64,000 nt of DNA, taken from NCBI RefSeq assembly GCF_029227915.1, contig NC_079884.1:19098001-19162000 (forward strand). Direction: 5' to 3'. Shown here in pieces: positions 1-12,340 of the stretch. The position numbers and the translations under genes are program-made. Numbering within the stretch: position 1 is the stretch's first letter; every line of letters starts with the position of its first letter. Source of the DNA: Hydractinia symbiolongicarpus. Its lineage: Eukaryota > Cnidaria > Hydrozoa > Anthoathecata > Hydractiniidae. The notes under the pieces are model-generated. The model ran no database searches, was not told where the DNA came from, and saw only the letters and a list, made by a program, of their open reading frames with translations.

Positions 1-3000
1 AGGAAGTCATAAGTCGTTTTCCATTGCGCCGTGCCGTTATAACACCGTCAATTACGCGTACAGTGCTCTAAAGTCTGTTATTTGACACTTTGCCGCCTAA
101 TAGTGGCCTTACACGTAAATCACATGGTTCCACGTGTCTGTGAAGGTTGCCATTGTTCTACCCTACCACTGTTAATGGACTACGACGTCCCAAGCCGCTT
201 TCCATTGCACCATGGCCTTATAACACCGTCAATTGCGCGTACAGGCCTCGACAGGCTGTTATATCACTCTTTGGCGCCTAATAACGGACTTACACATAAA
301 TCACGTGGTTCCACGTGTCTAAACTGGTTACTATTCCTTATACTCTCAATGGACTACGATGACAAAAGTCGTTTCCCATTGCGCCGTGGCGTTATAACAC
401 CGTCAACTACATGTACAGTCTTCTAAAGGCTGTTATATGACCTTTTGCCGCCTAATAACGGCCTTACACATAAATCATGTCGTTACACGTGTCTGCGCAG
501 GTTGCCATTTGTCTAGTCCTTCCACTGTTAATGTACTACGACGTCCTAAGCCGTTTTCGAATGCGTCATGCCGTTATGACACTGTCAATTACGCGTACAA
601 TCCTCTAAATGCTGTAATATGGCATTTTGCCGCCTAATAATGGCCTTACACATAAATCACGTCGTTCCACCTGTCTGTGCAGGTTGCGATTGGTCTAGTC
701 CTTCCAGTGTTAATGTAATACGACGTCCTAAGCCGTTTTCGAATGCGACATGCTGTTATAACACCGTCAACTACGCGTACAGTCCTGTAAAGTCTGTTAT
801 ATGACCTTTTGCCGCCTAATAATGCCCTTACACATAACTCACGTCGTTCCACATGTCTGTGCAAGTTGCTATTGGTCCATTCTTTCCACTCTCAATGTAC
901 TACGATGTCCTAAGTCGTTTTCCATTGCGTCATGACGTCATAACACTGTCAACTACGTGTACAGGCTTCAAAAGGCTGTATTATGACGGTTTGCCGCCTA
1001 ATAACGGCCTTACAAGTAAATCACGTCGTTCCACATGTCTGTGCAGGTTGCCATTGGTCTAGCCCTTCCACTGTTAATGTACTACAACGTCTTATGTCGT
1101 TTTCGATTCCGTCATGACGTTATAACACCGACAACTACGCGAACACTCCTCTAAACTCTGTTAGATGACCTTTTGCCGCCTAATAATGCCTTAAACATAA
1201 ATTGCGTCGTTCCACATGTCTGTGCTGGTTGCCATTGGCCTAGTACTTTCACTCTCAATGGACTAGGACGTCCCAAGTTGTTTTCCATTCCGCCATGGCG
1301 TTATAACACCAAGTACAAGCTTCTAAGCGTTGTTGTATGACGTTTTGCCGCCTAATAACGGCCTTACAAGTAATTCACATAGTTCCACGTGTTTGTGCAG
1401 GTTGCCATTCGTCTAGTTCTTTCACTCGCAATGAACTACGAGGTTCCATGTTGTTTTCTATGGCGCCATGGTTTCATAACACCGTCAACTACCCGCGCAG
1501 TCCTCTAAAGTCTGTTATATGACCGTTTGCCGCCTAATATTGGCATAACACATAAATCACGTCGTTGCACATGTCTGTGCAGGTTGCCATTGGTCCAGTC
1601 CTTTCACTGTTAATGTACTACGACGTCCCAAGTCCTTTTCCATTACGCCAAGACGTTATAACACCGTCAACTGCGCGTATATGACTCTTAAGGTTGTATT
1701 TTGACATTTTGCCGCCTAATAACGGCCTTACACATAAACCACGTCGTTCCACGTGTCTGTGCAGGTTGCCATTGGTCTAGTCCTTCCAGTGTTAATGTAA
1801 TACGACGTCCTAAGCCGTTTTCGAATGCGTCATGCTGTTATAACACCGTCAACTACGCGTACAGTCCTGTAAAGTCTGTTATATGACCTTTTGCCGCCTA
1901 ATAATGCCCTTACACATAAATCACGTCGTTCCACATGTCTGTGCAAGTTGCTATTGGTCCATTCTTTCCACTCTCAAAGTACTACGATGTCCTAAGTCGT
2001 TTCCCATTGCGTCATGACGTTATAACACCGTCAACTGCGCGTACAATCCTCTAAATGCTGTAATATGGCATTTTGCTGTCTAATAAAGACCTTATGCGTA
2101 AATCAGGTGGTTCTGAGTGTCTGCACTGGTTACCATTGGTATATTCCTTACACTCTCAATAGACTAGGCAGTCCCACGTCCTTTTCCATTGCGTCATGAC
2201 GTCATAACACTGTCAACTACGTGTACAGGCTTCAAAAGGCTGTATTATGACGGTTTGCCGCCTAATAACGGCCTTACAAGTAAATCACGTCGTTCCACAT
2301 GTCTGTGCAGGTTGCCATTGGTCTAGCCCTTCCACTGTTAATGTACTACAACGTCTTAGGTCGTTTTCGATTCCGTTATGACGTTATAACACCGACAACT
2401 ACGCGAACACTCCTCTAAACTCTGTTAGATGACCTTTTGCCGCCTAATAATGCCTTAAACATAAATTGAGTCGTTCCACATGTCTGTGAAGGTTGCCATT
2501 GGTCTAGTCCTTCCACTTTTAATGTACTACGACGTCCTAAGTTGTTTTCCATTGCTTCATGACGTTATGACACCGTCAATTGCGCGTACAGGCCTCTAAA
2601 CTCTGTAATATGGAATATTGCTGCTTAATAAAGACCTTTTGCTTAAATCACATAGTTCCACGTGTCTGGGCTGGTTGCCATTGGCCTAGTACTTTCACTC
2701 TCAATGGACTACGACGTCCCAAGTTGTTTTCCATTCCGCCATGGCGTTATAACACCAAGTACAAGCTTCTAAGGGTTGTTGTATGACGTTTTGCCGCCTA
2801 ATAACGGCCTTACAAGTAATTCACATAGTTCCACGTGTCTGTGCAGGTTGCCATTCGTCTAGTTCTTTCACTCGCAATGAACTACGAGGTTCCATGTTGT
2901 TTTCTATGGCGCCATGGTTTCATAACACCGTCAACTACCCGCGCAGTCCTCTAAAGTCTGTTATATGACCGTTTGCCGCCTAATATTGGCATAACACATA

Positions 3001-3136
3001 AATCACGTCGTTGCACATGTCTGTGCAGGTTGCCATTGGTCTAGTCCTTTCACTGTTAATGTACTACGACGTCCCAAGTCCTTTTCCATTACGCCAAGAC
3101 GTTATAACACCGTCAACTGCGCGTATATGACTCTTA

Positions 3137-4956
3137 AGGTTGTATTTTGACCTTTTGCCGCCTAATAATGGCCTTACACATAAACCACGTCGTTCCACGT
3201 GTCTGTGCAGGTTGCCATTGGTCTAGTCCTTCCAGTGTTAATGTAATACGACGTCCTAAGCCGTTTTCTAATGCGTCATGCTGTTATAACACCGTCAACT
3301 ACGCGTACAGTCCTGTAAAGTCTGTTATATGACCTTTTGTTGCCTAATAATGCCCTTACACATAAATCACGTCGTTCCACATGTCTGTGCAAGTTGCTAT
3401 TGGTCCATTCTTTCCACTCTCACAGTACTACGATGTCCTAAGTCGTTTCCCATTGCGTCATGACGTTATAACACCGTCAACTGCGCGTACAATCCTCTAA
3501 AAGCTGTAATATGGCATTTTGCTGTCTAATAAAGACCTTATGCGTAAATCAGGTGGTTCTGAGTGTCTGCACTGGTTACCATTGGTATATTCCTTACACT
3601 CTCAATAGACTAGGAAGTCCCACGTCCTTTTCCATTGCGTCATGACGTCATAACACTGTCAACTACGTGTACAGGCTTTAAAAAGCTGTATTATGACGGT
3701 TTGCCGCCTAATAACGGCCTTACAAGTAAATCACATAGTTCCACGTGTCTGTGCTGGTTGCCATTGATTTAGTACTTGCACTCTCAATGGACTACGACGT
3801 CCCAAATCGTTTTACATTCCGCAATGCCCCTATAACACCGTCAACTACATATACAGGCCTTTAAAGGCTGTTATATGACTTTTTGTCGCCTAATAACGGC
3901 CTTACACGTAAATCACGTCGTTCCACGTGTCTGTGCAGGTTGCCATTGTTCTAGTCCTTCCACTCTCAATGGACTACGACGTTCCAAGTTGTTCTCCATG
4001 GCGCCATGGTCTCATTACACCGTCCACTACGCGTACAGTCCTCTAAAGGTTGTATTTTGACCTTTTGCCGCCTAATAATGGCCTTACACATAAACCACGT
4101 CGTTCCACGTGTCTGTGCAGGTTGCCATTGGTCTAGTCCTTCCAGTGTTAATGTAATACGACGTCCTAAGCCGTTTTCTAATGCGTCATGCTGTTATAAC
4201 ACCGTCAACTACGCGTACAGTCCTGTAAAGTCTGTTATATGACCTTTTGTTGCCTAATAATGCCCTTACACATAAATCACGTCGTTCCACATGTCTGTGC
4301 AAGTTGCTATTGGTCCATTCTTTCCACTCTCACAGTACTACGATGTCCTAAGTCGTTTCCCATTGCGTCATGACGTTATAACACCGTCAACTGCGCGTAC
4401 AATCCTCTAAAAGCTGTAATATGGCATTTTGCTGTCTAATAAAGACCTTATGCGTAAATCAGGTGGTTCTGAGTGTCTGCACTGGTTACCATTGGTATAT
4501 TCCTTACACTCTCAATAGACTAGGAAGTCCCACGTCCTTTTCCATTGCGTCATGACGTCATAACACTGTCAACTACGTGTACAGGCTTTAAAAAGCTGTA
4601 TTATGACGGTTTGCCGCCTAATAACGGCCTTACAAGTAAATCACATAGTTCCACGTGTCTGTGCTGGTTGCCATTGATTTAGTACTTGCACTCTCAATGG
4701 ACTACGACGTCCCAAATCGTTTTACATTCCGCAATGCCCCTATAACACCGTCAACTACATATACAGGCCTTTAAAGGCTGTTATATGACTTTTTGTCGCC
4801 TAATAACGGCCTTACACGTAAATCACGTCGTTCCACGTGTCTGTGCAGGTTGCCATTGTTCTAGTCCTTCCACTCTCAATGGACTACGACGTTCCAAGTT
4901 GTTCTCCATGGCGCCATGGTCTCATTACACCGTCCACTACGCGTACAGTCCTCTAA
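3137..4956 (+). repeat. 910-bp tandem duplication (5 monomers) private to superunit copy 1
   Basis: Bases 3137-4046 and 4047-4956 are direct copies with a spacing of 910 bp, exactly five 182-bp monomers. The first copy begins at the GGTTGTATTTTGACC variant, which reappears at about 4038-4052 where the second copy starts. The corresponding place in superunit copy 2 (about 13993-14902) has only one copy, so this gain or loss came after the superunit duplication. Confidence 0.88.
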
Positions 4957-7814
4957 AGGCTGTTATATGACCTTTTGACGCATAATAACGGCCTTACAGA
5001 TAAATCACCTGCTTCCATGTGTCTGTGCAGGTTGTCATTGGTCTAGTCCTTCCATTGTTAATGCACTACAACGTCCTAAGTCGTTCTCCATTGCCTCATG
5101 ACATTATACCACCGTCAACTACTTGTACAGTCCTCTAAAGTCTGTTATATCACCTTTTGGCGCCTAATAATGGCCTTAGAAATAAATCACGTGGTTCCAC
5201 GTGTCTGCACTGGTTACTATTCCTTATACTCTCAATGGACTATGATAACAAAAGTCGTTTCCCAGTGCACCGTGGCGTTATAACACCGTCAACTACATGT
5301 ACGGGCTTCTAAAGGCTGTTATATGACCTTTGCCGCCTTATAACGGCCTTACACGTAAATCACGTGGTTCCACGTGTCTGTGCAGGTTGCCATTGGTCTA
5401 GTCCTTCCACTCTCAATGGACTATGACGTCCCAAGTCCTTTTCCATTACGCCATGGCCTTATAACACCGTCAACTGCACGTAAACGACTCTTAAGGTTGT
5501 CTTATAACCTTTTGCCGCCTAATAACGGCCTTACACATAAATCATGTCGTTCCACGTGCCTGTGCAGGTTGCGATTGGTCTAGTCTTTCCACTGTTAATG
5601 TAATACGACCTCCTAAGCCGTTTTCGAATGCGTCATGACGTTATAACACCGTCAATTACGCGTACAATCCTCTAAATGCTGTAATATGGCATTTTGCCGC
5701 CTAATAATGGCCTTACACATAAATCACGTCGTTCCACATGTCTGTGCAGGTTGCGATTGGTCTAGTCTTTCCACTGTTAATGTAATACGACCTCCTAAGC
5801 CGTTTTCGAATGCGTCATGCCGTTATAACACCATCAAATACGTGTACAGGCTTTGAAATGCTGTATTATGACGTTTTAGCGCCTAATAACGGCCTTACAA
5901 GTAAATCACGTCGTTCCACGTGCCTGTGCTGGTTGCCCTTGATTTAGTACTTTCACTATCAATGGACTACGATGTCCCAAATCGTTTTACATTGCGCAAT
6001 GCCCTTATAACACCGTCAACTACATATACAGGCCTGTAAAGGCTGTTATATGACGTTCTGCCCCCTAATAACGGCATTAAACGTAAATCACGTCGTTCCA
6101 CGTGTCTGTGCAGGTTGCCATTGGTCTATTCCTTTCACTATCAATGTAATACGACGTCCTAAGCCGTTTTCGAATGCGTCATGCTCTTATAACACCGTCA
6201 ACTACGCGTACAGTCCTGTAAAGTCTGTTATATGACCTTTTGCCGCCTAATAATGCCCTTACACATAAATCACGTCGTTCCACATGTCTGTGCAAGTTGC
6301 TATTGGTCCATTCTTTCCACTCTCAAAGTACTACGATGTCCTAAGTCGTTTCCCATTGCGTCATGACGTTATAACACCGTCAACTGCGCGTACAATCCTC
6401 TAAATGCTGTAATATGGCATTTTGCTGTCTAATAAAGACCTTATGCGTAAATCAGGTGGTTCTGAGTGTCTGCACTGGTTACCATTGGTATATTCCTTAC
6501 ACTCTCAATAGACTAGGAAGTCCCACGTCCTTTTCCATTGCGTCATGACGTCATAACACTGTCAACTACGTGTACAGGCTTTAAAAAGCTGTATTATGAC
6601 GGTTTGCCGCCTAATAACGGCCTTACAAGTAAATCACGTCGTTCCACATGTCTGTGCAGGTTGCCATTGGTCTAGCCCTTCCACTGTTAATGTACTACAA
6701 CGTCTTATGTCGTTTTCGATTCCGTTATGACGTTATAACACCGACAACTACGCGAACACTCCTCTAAACTCTGTTAGATGACCTTTTGCCGCCTAATAAT
6801 GCCTTAAACATAAATTGAGTCGTTCCACATGTCTGTGAAGGTTGCCATTGGTCTAGTCCTTCCACTTTTATTGTACTACGACGTCCTAAGTTGTTTTCCA
6901 TTGCTTCATGACCTTATGACACCGTCAATTGCGCGTACAGGCCTCTAAACTCTGTAATATGGAATATTGCTGCTTAATAAAGACCTTTTGCTTAAATCAC
7001 ATAGTTCCACGTGTCTGTGCTGGTTGCCAATGGCCTAGTACTTTCACTCTCAATGGACTACGACGTCCCTAGTTGTTTTCCATTCCGCCATGGCGTTATA
7101 ACACCAAGTACAAGCTTCTAAGGGTTGTTGTATGACGTTTTGCCGCCTAATAACGGCCTTACAAGTAATTCACATAGTTCCACGTGTCTGTGCAGGTTGC
7201 CATTGGTCTAGTTCTTCCACTCGCAATGGACTACGAGGTTCCATGTTGTTTTCTATGGCGCCATGGTTTCATAACACCGTCAACTACCCGCGCAGTCCTC
7301 TAAAGTCTGTTATATGACCGTTTGCCGCCTAATATTGGCATAACACATAAATCACGTCGTTGCACATGTCTGTGCAGGTTGCCATTGGTCTAGTCCTTTC
7401 ACTGTTAATGTACTACGACGTCCCAAGTCCTTTTCCATTACGCCAAGACGTTATAACACCGTCAACTGCGCGTATATGACTCTTAAGGTTGTATTTTAAC
7501 CTTTTGCCGCCTAATAACGGCCTTACACATAAACCACGTGGTTGCACGTGTCTACACTGGTAACTATTCCTTATACTCTCAATGGACTACGATGACAAAA
7601 GTCGTTTCCCTTTGCGCCGTGGCATTATAACACCGTCAACTACATGTACAGGCTTCTAAAGGCTGTTATATGACCTTTTGCCGCCTTATAACGGCCTTAC
7701 ACATCAATCACGTCGTTCCACGTGTCTTTGCAAGTTCCCATTGGTCTAGTCCTTCCACTGTTAATGTACTACGACGTCCAAAGTCGTTTTCCATTGCGTC
7801 ATGACGTTATTACA

Positions 7815-10800
7815 CCGTCAACTACGCGTACAGTCCTGTAAAGTCTGTTATATGACCTTTTGCCGCCTAGTAATGGCCTTACACATAGATCACGTCTTTC
7901 CACATGTCTGTGCAAGATGCTATTTGTCCATTCTTTTCACTCTCAATGTACTACGACGTCCAAAGTCGTTTTCCATTGCGTAATGACATTACAACACCGT
8001 CAACTAATTGTACAGGCCTCTAAAGCCTGTTTTATGAACTTTTGCCGCCTATTAAATACCATATGCGTAATTCAGGTGGTTCCGAGTGTCTGCACTGGTT
8101 ACCATTGGACTATTTCTTCCACTCTCAATAGACTAAGAAGTCCGAAGTCATTCCCCGTTGCGTCATGACGCTATAACCGCGCCAACTACGTGTACAGGCT
8201 TCAAAAGGCTATTATGTAAACTTTGCCGCCTAATAATGGCCTTACACATAAGTCTCGTGGTTCCGCGTGTCTGCACAGGTTACCATTGGCCTATTCCCAC
8301 CACTCTCAATGGACTACGACGTCTCAATCGTTTTTCCATTGCTTTATGACGTTATGACACCATCAACTGCGCTTACAGGCCTCTAAATTCTGTAATATGG
8401 CATATTGCTGCTTAATAAGGACCTTTTGCGTAAATCATGTGTTTTCGAGTGTCTGCACTGGTTACCATTGGTCTTTTTCTTTCACTCTCAATGGACTAAG
8501 AAGTCCCAAGTACTTTTCCATTGCATCATGACGTTATAACACCATCAACTATGTGTACAGGCTTTAAAATTCAGTATTAAGAGGTTTTGCCGCCTAATAA
8601 CGGCCTTATAAGTAAATCACATAGTTCCACGTGTCTGTGCTGGTTGCCATTGATTTAGTACTTGCACTCTCAATGGACTACGACGTCCCAAATCGTTTTA
8701 CATTCCGCAATGCCCCTATAACACCGTCAACTACATATACAGGCCTTTAAGGGCTGTTATATGACTTTTTGTCGCTTAATAACGGCCTTGCACGTAAATC
8801 ACGTCGTTCCAAGTGTCTGTGCAGGTTGCCATTGGTCTAGTCCTTCCACTCTCAATGGACTACGACGTTCCAAGTTGTTTTCCATGGCGCCATGGTCTCA
8901 TTACACCGTCCACTACGCGTACAGTCCTCTAAAAGCTGTTATATGACCTTTTGACGAATAATAACGGCCTTACAGATAAATCACCTGCTTTCATGTGTCT
9001 GTGCAGGTTGTCATTGGTCTAGTCCTTCCATTGTTAATGCACTACAACGTCCTAAGTCGTTCTCCATTGCCTCATGACATTATACCACCGTCAACTACCT
9101 GTACAGTCCTCTAAAGTCTGTTATATCACCTTTTGGCGCCTAATAATGGCCTTAGAAATAAATCACGTGGTTCCACGTGTCTACACTGGTTACTATTCCT
9201 TATACTCTCAATGGACTATGATGACAAAAGTCGTTTTCCAGTGCACCGTGGCGTTATAACACCGTCAACTACATGTACGGGCTTCTAAAGGCTGTTATAT
9301 GACCTTTGCCGCCTTATAACGGCCTTACACGTAAATCACGTGGTTCCACGTGTCTGTGCAGGTTGCCATTGGTCTAGTCCTTCCACTCTCAATGGACTAT
9401 GACGTCCCAAGTCCTTTTCCATTACGCCATGGCCTTATAACACCGTCAACTGCACGTACACGACTCTTAAGGTTGTCTTATAACCTTTTGCCGCCTAATA
9501 ACGGCCTTACACATAAATCATGTCGTTCCACGTGCCTGTGCAGGTTGCGATTGGTCTAGTCTTTCCACTGTTAATGTAATACGACCTCCTAAGCCGTTTT
9601 CGAATGCGTCATGACGTTATAACACCGTCAATTACGCGTACAATCCTCTAAATGCTGTAATATGGCATTTTGCCGCCTAATAATGGCCTTACACATAAAT
9701 CACGTCGTTCCACATGTCTGTGCAGGTTGCGATTGGTCTAGTCTTTCCACTGTTAATGTAATACGACCTCCTAAGCCGTTTTCGAATGCGTCATGCCGTT
9801 ATAACACCATCAAATACGTGTACAGGCTTCGAAATGCTGTATTATGACGTTTTACCGCCTAATAACGGCCTTACAAGTAAATCACGTCGCTCCACGTGCC
9901 TGTGCTGGTTGCCCTTGATTTAGTACTTTCACTATCAATGGACTACGACTGCCCAAGCCGCTTTCCATTGCACCATGGCTTTATAACACCGTCAATAGCG
10001 CGTACAGGCCTCGACAGGCTGTTATATGACCTTTTGCCCCCCAATAACGGCATTACACGTAAATCACGTCGTTCCACGTGTCTGTGCAGGTTGCCATTGG
10101 TCTATTCCTTTCACTATCAATAGACTACGACGTCTCAAGTTGTTTTCCATTGCACTATGGCTTTATAACACCGTCAACTACGTGTACAGTCCTCTAAAGT
10201 CTGTTATATCACTCTTTGGCGCCTAATAACGGACTTACACATAAATCACGTGGTTCCACGTGTCTAAACTGGTTACTATTCCTTATACTCTCAATGGACT
10301 ACGATGACAAAAGTCGTTTCCCATTGCGCCGTGGCGTTATAACACCGTCAACTACATGTACAGTCTTCTAAAGGCTGTTATATGACCTTTTGCCGCCTAA
10401 TAACGGCCTTACACGTAAATCACGTGGTTCCACGTGTCTGTGCAGGTTGCCATTGGTCTAGTCCTTCCACTCTCAATGGACTATGACGTCCCAAGTCCTT
10501 TTCCATTACGCCATAGCCTTATAACACCGTCAACTGCGCGTACAGGCTTCTAAAGGCTGTTATATGACCTTTTGCCGCCTAATAACGGCCTTACACATAA
10601 ATCATGTCGTTCCACGTGTCTGCGCAGGTTGCCATTTGTCTAGTCCTTCCACTGTTAATGTACTACGACGTCCTAAGCCGTTTTCGAATGCGTCATGACG
10701 TTATGACACTGTCAATTGCGCGTACAATCCTCTAAATGCTGTAATATGGCATTTTGCCGCCTAATAATGGCCTTACACATAAATCACGTCGTTCCACCTG

Positions 10801-10890
10801 TCTGTGCAGGTTGCGATTGGTCTAGTCCTTTCAGTGTTAATGTAATACGACGTCCTAAGCCGTTTTCGAGTGCGTCATGCTGTTATAACA
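7815..10890 (+). repeat. 3076-bp higher-order repeat, unit a
   Basis: This unit of about 17 monomers recurs with a 3076-bp spacing. Its start is placed where similarity to the following unit begins, in the ACTACGCGTACAGTCCTGTA stretch; the phase is arbitrary. It carries several recognisable variant monomers in fixed order, including a CTTTCCACATG variant, a CGTAATTCAGGTGG variant and a CCATGGCGCCATGG palindrome variant. Confidence 0.88.
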
Positions 10891-12340
10891 CCGTCAACTA
10901 CGCGTACAGTCCTGTAAAGTCTGTTATATGACCTTTTGCCGCCTAATAATGGCCTTACACATAGATCACGTCTTTCCACATGTCTGTGCAAGATGCTATT
11001 TGTCCATTCTTTTCACTCTCAATGTACTACGACGTCCAAAGTCGTTTTCCATTGCGTAATGACATTACAACACCGTCAACTAATTGTACAGGCCTCTAAA
11101 GCCTGTTTTATGAACTTTTGCCGCCTATTAAATACCATATGCGTAATTCAGGTGGTTCCGAGTGTCTGCACTGGTTACCATTGGACTATTTCTTCCACTC
11201 TCAATAGACTAAGAAGTCCGAAGTCATTCCCCGTTGCGTCATGACGCTATAACCGCGCCAACTACGTGTACAGGCTTCAAAAGGCTATTATGTAAACTTT
11301 GCCGCCTAATAATGGCCTTACACATAAGTCTCGTGGTTCCGCGTGTCTGCACAGGTTACCATTGGCCTATTCCCACCACTCTCAATGGACTACGACGTCT
11401 CAATCGTTTTTCCATTGCTTTATGACGTTATGACACCATCAACTGCGCTTACAGGCCTCTAAATTCTGTAATATGGCATATTGCTGCTTAATAAGGACCT
11501 TTTGCGTAAATCATGTGTTTTCGAGTGTCTGCACTGGTTACCATTGGTCTTTTTCTTTCACTCTCAATGGACTAAGAAGTCCCAAGTACTTTTCCATTGC
11601 ATCATGACGTTATAACACCATCAACTATGTGTACAGGCTTTAAAATTCAGTATTAAGAGGTTTTGCCGCCTAATAACGGCCTTATAAGTAAATCACATAG
11701 TTCCACGTGTCTGTGCTGGTTGCCATTGATTTAGTACTTGCACTCTCAATGGACTACGACGTCCCAAATCGTTTTACATTCCGCAATGCCCCTATAACAC
11801 CGTCAACTACATATACAGGCCTTTAAGGGCTGTTATATGACTTTTTGTCGCTTAATAACGGCCTTGCACGTAAATCACGTCGTTCCAAGTGTCTGTGCAG
11901 GTTGCCATTGGTCTAGTCCTTCCACTCTCAATGGACTACGACGTTCCAAGTTGTTTTCCATGGCGCCATGGTCTCATTACACCGTCCACTACGCGTACAG
12001 TCCTCTAAAAGCTGTTATATGACCTTTTGACGAATAATAACGGCCTTACAGATAAATCACCTGCTTTCATGTGTCTGTGCAGGTTGTCATTGGTCTAGTC
12101 CTTCCATTGTTAATGCACTACAACGTCCTAAGTCGTTCTCCATTGCCTCATGACATTATACCACCGTCAACTACCTGTACAGTCCTCTAAAGTCTGTTAT
12201 ATCACCTTTTGGCGCCTAATAATGGCCTTAGAAATAAATCACGTGGTTCCACGTGTCTACACTGGTTACTATTCCTTATACTCTCAATGGACTATGATGA
12301 CAAAAGTCGTTTTCCAGTGCACCGTGGCGTTATAACACCG
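10891..12340 (+). repeat. 3076-bp higher-order repeat, truncated unit b
   Basis: The first ~1450 bp of the 3076-bp unit are repeated directly after unit a, then the sequence switches at 12340 to the start of superunit copy 2. The truncation point is the superunit junction itself. Confidence 0.85.

Larger units (their letters stand above)
1485..12340 (+). repeat. Satellite superunit, copy 1 (10856 bp)
   Basis: Sequence from about 1485 to 12340 is repeated almost base for base from 12341 onward. The offset is 10856 bp up to about 4 kb and 9946 bp thereafter, because this copy carries an extra 910-bp internal duplication. Only scattered single-base differences were seen between the copies. The copy junction at 12340/12341 falls in the ACACCGTCAACTAC stretch shared by most monomers, as expected for in-register unequal exchange. 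Confidence 0.9.
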
